Shown here one piece after another: positions 6,990 through 9,272 of a DNA stretch of 9,272 nucleotides. The translations under genes were made by a program, and so were the position numbers. Within the stretch, counting starts at the first letter, position 1; the number at the start of each line of letters is the position of its first letter. The notes beneath the pieces were generated by a model, which did no database searches, was not told the origin of the DNA, and saw only the letters and a program-made list of their open reading frames with translations. The DNA is from Bacteroidia bacterium (lineage in GTDB: Bacteria > Bacteroidota > Bacteroidia > Bacteroidales > P3): NCBI GenBank assembly GCA_025999775.1, contig BNXT01000035.1, positions 1 to 9,272 of the forward strand. Direction: 5' to 3'.

Positions 6990-7009
6990 ATATTAAACGG
7001 AATTTTCTT

Positions 7010-7028
7010 CAAAAAGTTTCACTTTTTG
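7010..7028 (-). terminator. Hairpin terminator of the tRNA-Cys/tRNA-Leu unit
   Basis: On the minus strand CAAAAAGT pairs with ACTTTTTG around a 3-base GAA loop, an 8-bp perfect stem with the T run inside its 3' arm. It starts within the encoded CCA end of tRNA-Leu. The position fits termination, or a 3' border for RNase processing. The stem is AT-rich and not followed by further Ts, so its strength is uncertain. Confidence 0.55.
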
Positions 7029-7113
7029 GTGCCCAAAACAAGACTCGAACTTGCACAACCTTGCGATTACTAGTCCCTGAAACTAGCGCGTCTACCAATT
7101 CCGCCATTTGGGC
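7027..7113 (-). tRNA. tRNA-Leu, anticodon CAG (reads CUG)
   Basis: Reverse-strand class II tRNA with a long variable arm. The acceptor GCCCAAA (7113-7107) pairs perfectly with TTTGGGC (7037-7031), with discriminator A at 7030 and an encoded CCA (7029-7027). The anticodon stem CTAGT/ACTAG closes the loop TTCAGGG, with anticodon CAG at 7079-7077. The T loop is TTCGAGT. The D-arm sequence GCGGAATTGGTAGACGC is typical of tRNA-Leu. It begins 5 bases after tRNA-Cys and should be processed from the same transcript. It is the only one of the three tRNAs here with an encoded CCA. Confidence 0.95.
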
Positions 7114-7118
7114 TTTCG

Positions 7119-7189
7119 AGGTTCCGAGCGGATTCGAACCGCTGTAGGCGGTTTTGCAGACCGCTACCTAGCCACTCGGTCACAGAACC
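7119..7189 (-). tRNA. tRNA-Cys, anticodon GCA
   Basis: Reverse-strand cloverleaf of 71 bases. The acceptor GGTTCTG pairs with CGGAACC. The anticodon stem GCGGT/ACCGC closes CTGCAAA, with anticodon GCA at 7157-7155. The T stem AGCGG/CCGCT closes TTCGAAT. The discriminator is U at 7119, the base expected for tRNA-Cys identity. CCA is not encoded; the next bases are CGA. It is the first gene of a two-tRNA unit with tRNA-Leu, downstream of its own promoter. Confidence 0.96.
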
Positions 7190-7201
7190 AAAACCGAACT
7201 A

Positions 7202-7233
7202 CAAAGGTACGCTTTTTTATTCAATTCTCCAAT
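7202..7233 (-). promoter_or_regulatory. Promoter of the tRNA-Cys/tRNA-Leu unit
   Basis: On the minus strand the -7 box TACCTTTG (7209-7202) matches TAnnTTTG. An ATTG (7233-7230), one base off the -33 TTTG, lies 20 bases upstream. The mature tRNA-Cys begins 12 bases after the -7 box. The promoter lies between the TonB-receptor stop and the tRNAs, so the tRNAs do not depend on receptor transcription. Confidence 0.75.
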
Positions 7234-7247
7234 TTTTTGTACAAAAA
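7234..7247. repeat. 14-bp AT-rich palindrome downstream of the TonB-receptor gene
   Basis: TTTTTGTACAAAAA is its own reverse complement. It lies 29 bases past the TonB-receptor stop and touches the -33 box of the tRNA promoter. It could act as a weak terminator for the receptor mRNA or as a protein-binding site. The A/T-only arms make either role uncertain, and chance is possible in this AT-rich gap. Confidence 0.4.
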
Positions 7248-7275
7248 TTTTGAACGACAGATTAAGAACCTGAGA

Positions 7276-9180
7276 TTATTGTTTGTAAAAGCGACACGCT
7301 AAGCCCGCAGAAACAGTGATACCGGGCAGTGGATAACCATTGATAATTTGATACGTTTTGTTTGTAAGATTCTCGCCTTTTACGAAAATATCTAACCATG
7401 ACAGCGGACGGAATGAGACCCGCGCATCTAATAATCCGTAACTTGTTTTTATCGGATTGGCGCCGACAACGCTATACATGGCATCCACAAAACGGTAATT
7501 GGCATTGAATCGCCAGTCCTTCAACCGATAGCTGACTTCCAAAAAACACTGCTGTTTAGGCGAGTATAGTATGGGTGCATCCGTATGCAAATAGGTATAA
7601 TTACCTTGTACAGTAAGATTAGTAAACGCGTTCCAGCGGAAGACAAACTCAATGCCCTTGTTCACAAATTCACCGGAATTTTCGTTTTTGAAATTGGGAT
7701 ATACCCCGGTTGTAACAATCAAATTGCTGCCGTTGGCAATAAAACCGGTAAGCTCAAGAGACAGACGATTGTTTAATAAATCTTGATGGATAGAGCCTTC
7801 ATAATTGATCATGCGTTCAGGTTTTAGGTCGGGATTATGTCCTGCCCAGGGAGCGCGATAATAGAGTTCTTGAATGTTTGGGCTACGAAATCCCTTGGAA
7901 ATAGAGGCTTTCAAAGATGTATTTTGGACGATTCGCCAAGCCAAGCCGACCTGTGGTATCCAGTTGTTGCCAAACTGTTGGTTATGTTCAAAACGTATTC
8001 CGGCATTGACGGTGAGTTTATCAAAGAGAAGTTGCTGCGCCAAAAGATAGCCCGCTACTTCGTACAAGGACGTATCTGCATTCTGTACATCGGTAGTATC
8101 AGGATTAATATAGTCGTCCCAAGCATGACCCCCGAAATTTTTGAAGTCAAAACCCACTGTTAGCATTGATTCCTGTAGGGGTCGAAAAATCTGATACCAA
8201 TTAACGCCATAGTTATGGTCTGTGGAGCGATAATAGAAAGGACTTGACGGTGCTGTTTCTCGGTGTCCATCATTGATTTTATGGTTACCGAAATTATAGA
8301 AAAGCTTGATTGCGCCGTTTGTTTTTTCGTATTCATTCTCTAAGGACAAGGAGGCTATACCTCTCAAAATTTCTGCCAAATAATCAAAGATGGGTGAGGA
8401 AAGGTAGCCGGGGTCTTGTACATTGTAGGATGCCAAACTTACATCGCCCCATAAACGGAGTTTTTCATTGGACATATAGCTTACTTTGGCGTAACCATTG
8501 GTAATATTGAAGTCAGAGCGTTCGCGGATGCCATTGGTACGGTCGTGATTTACAGACACTAAGGCATCCCATTTATCGTGCTTAAAGCCTGCTCCGCCTG
8601 CGTATTTCTGTGTATTGTAAGAGCCGTACTCCATACGTGCATGAGCGTTCCAGCCATCGGTTGTAGGACGTCGTGTGATGATGTTGATTGCGCCATTCAT
8701 AGCATTAGAACCGTATAGTATGGAAGCGGGACCGCGTATAACCTCCACTTTTTCTGCATCGGAGGCGATGTAGGAATCCGGTAGTGCATGACCTAAGATG
8801 CCCATATATTGTGGATGACCGTCGATAAGTACTAAGGTACGATTGCCACTGACCCCACGTAAGGTCATACCACCGGCGCCACGACTACCCATGCCAAAAC
8901 CGGTTACGCCGCGTTCGGTAACAAACATCCCCGGCACCCTGCCCGATAAAACAGGTAATACGGCGGATTCTCCGCTTTGTTCTATGGACTCTCGATCAAT
9001 GACCGAAATAGTCATCGGGACATTATTACGATTGACCTCCGTGCGATTGGCTGTAACGACTACCTCGTCAAGTCGCCGTGCAGACGACAACGTGTCCTGT
9101 GCATACAATACAAAAGAGGTACTCGCTAATAGTAGTGCAGAAAGGTTCTTTGGATTCAAAATAACTGAAAAAGGATTCAT
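7276..9180 (-). CDS. TonB-dependent outer-membrane receptor
   Basis: A 22-stranded beta-barrel outer-membrane transporter that imports a scarce ligand (iron chelate, heme, cobalamin or similar) using TonB-ExbBD energy. Translation most likely starts at 9180, giving 634 residues. The in-frame ATG at 9237 lies upstream of the -7 promoter box, so it would not be transcribed. The signal peptide covers residues 1-27 (core LSALLLASTSFVLYA, then QDT). A TonB box DEVVVTA is at 38-44. The plug spans about 50-172, with LVLIDGHPQYMG and VEVIRGPASILYGSNAMNGAINIITRR highly typical. FRSP (431-434) with NPDL (449-452) recalls the FRAP/NPNL pattern of heme receptors but also occurs in other TonB receptors. 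The C-terminal barrel motif GENLTNKTY (602-610) and an aromatic near the end (F631) are present. There is no carboxypeptidase-like extension and no SusD partner, so it is not a SusC type. No neighbour identifies the ligand. Confidence 0.93.
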   Translation of the reverse strand: MNPFSVILNPKNLSALLLASTSFVLYAQDTLSSARRLDEVVVTANRTEVNRNNVPMTISVIDRESIEQSGESAVLPVLSGRVPGMFVTERGVTGFGMGSRGAGGMTLRGVSGNRTLVLIDGHPQYMGILGHALPDSYIASDAEKVEVIRGPASILYGSNAMNGAINIITRRPTTDGWNAHARMEYGSYNTQKYAGGAGFKHDKWDALVSVNHDRTNGIRERSDFNITNGYAKVSYMSNEKLRLWGDVSLASYNVQDPGYLSSPIFDYLAEILRGIASLSLENEYEKTNGAIKLFYNFGNHKINDGHRETAPSSPFYYRSTDHNYGVNWYQIFRPLQESMLTVGFDFKNFGGHAWDDYINPDTTDVQNADTSLYEVAGYLLAQQLLFDKLTVNAGIRFEHNQQFGNNWIPQVGLAWRIVQNTSLKASISKGFRSPNIQELYYRAPWAGHNPDLKPERMINYEGSIHQDLLNNRLSLELTGFIANGSNLIVTTGVYPNFKNENSGEFVNKGIEFVFRWNAFTNLTVQGNYTYLHTDAPILYSPKQQCFLEVSYRLKDWRFNANYRFVDAMYSVVGANPIKTSYGLLDARVSFRPLSWLDIFVKGENLTNKTYQIINGYPLPGITVSAGLACRFYKQ

Positions 9181-9215
9181 AAAAATAATATCTTTGTACT
9201 TGTACTTTACGGGTG

Positions 9216-9223
9216 CAAAGATA
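9216..9223 (-). promoter_or_regulatory. -7 promoter box of the TonB-receptor gene
   Basis: On the minus strand TATCTTTG fits TAnnTTTG exactly and is followed by CACCC, a common context. Initiation near 9209 gives a leader of about 29 bases before the ATG at 9180. The -33 position holds only T-rich sequence with no exact TTTG, so the promoter may be weak or activator-dependent. The leader contains GTAC twice, separated by two bases (GTACTTGTAC on the plus strand, 9196-9205). Confidence 0.65.
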
Positions 9224-9272
9224 CGAATAAATTTCATGAAAAATTTGTAATAAACGTCATTTTTTTTTACTA

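Noticed and set aside
7108..7302. Plus-strand open frame of 64 codons across the tRNA-Cys gene
   Set aside because: It is the antisense of tRNA-Cys and its promoter. Such frames over tRNAs are common false genes, and the product has no family features.
7837..8163. Plus-strand open frame of 108 codons inside the TonB-receptor gene
   Set aside because: It is antisense to conserved barrel sequence, with no promoter, ribosome site or recognisable domain.
7276..9180. Polysaccharide utilisation (SusC-type) receptor
   Set aside because: The protein is 634 residues, lacks the N-terminal carboxypeptidase-like domain and has no SusD neighbour, so it is the smaller BtuB/FepA-like type.
8843..9250. Plus-strand open frame of 135 codons opposite the TonB-receptor 5' end
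   Set aside because: It lies antisense to the plug and signal-peptide codons of a clear gene, is Pro/Arg/Ser-rich, and has no start context.
6319..9272. Genomic island or integrated element next to the tRNA-Leu/tRNA-Cys pair
   Set aside because: No integrase, no duplicated tRNA 3' end and no change in gene style was seen. Both tRNAs are complete.

Overview
This window looks like an ordinary chromosomal segment from a member of the Bacteroidota, most likely order Bacteroidales. Three things point there. The promoters have the form TTTG-N19..22-TAnnTTTG, not the sigma70 form. Shine-Dalgarno sequences are weak or absent. The recJ and TonB-receptor proteins also carry sequence blocks typical of that order. 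Species cannot be named from this sequence.

Layout, left to right. Bases 55-1917 (+) encode RecJ, starting at a TTG codon just behind a -7 box at 29-36. A hairpin/T-tract terminator (1925-1953) closes recJ, and its T tract overlaps the -33 box of the next promoter. That promoter drives tRNA-Arg(CCG) (1992-2063). trpS (2088-3077) follows only 24 bases later with no visible terminator between them, so the tRNA and the synthetase mRNA may share a transcript. hpt (3098-3634), a secreted protein of unknown function (3645-5168) and a GT-B glycosyltransferase (5187-6302) then follow on the same strand with gaps of 10-20 bases and no recognisable internal promoter. This looks like one operon joining housekeeping genes to an envelope-type gene pair.

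The right part is all on the minus strand. A TonB-dependent outer-membrane receptor (9180 to 7276) has its own promoter. Next come tRNA-Cys(GCA) and tRNA-Leu(CAG), 5 bases apart, with their own promoter and a terminator-like hairpin touching the tRNA-Leu 3' end. Last is a small exported/membrane protein of unknown function (6942 to 6319), which converges on the glycosyltransferase gene with only 16 bases between the stop codons.

The known parts serve DNA repair (RecJ), translation (TrpRS and three tRNAs), purine salvage (Hpt), glycan transfer (GT4-like) and outer-membrane uptake (TonB receptor). Two genes remain unassigned. No mobile element, CRISPR array, phage gene or defence system was found, and no gap without a gene exceeds 100 bases. 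The points most worth a second look are the tRNA-Arg/trpS arrangement, an 18-bp tandem duplication inside recJ, a C-A mismatch in the tRNA-Arg acceptor stem, the merged terminator/promoter after recJ, and the two uncharacterised exported proteins.
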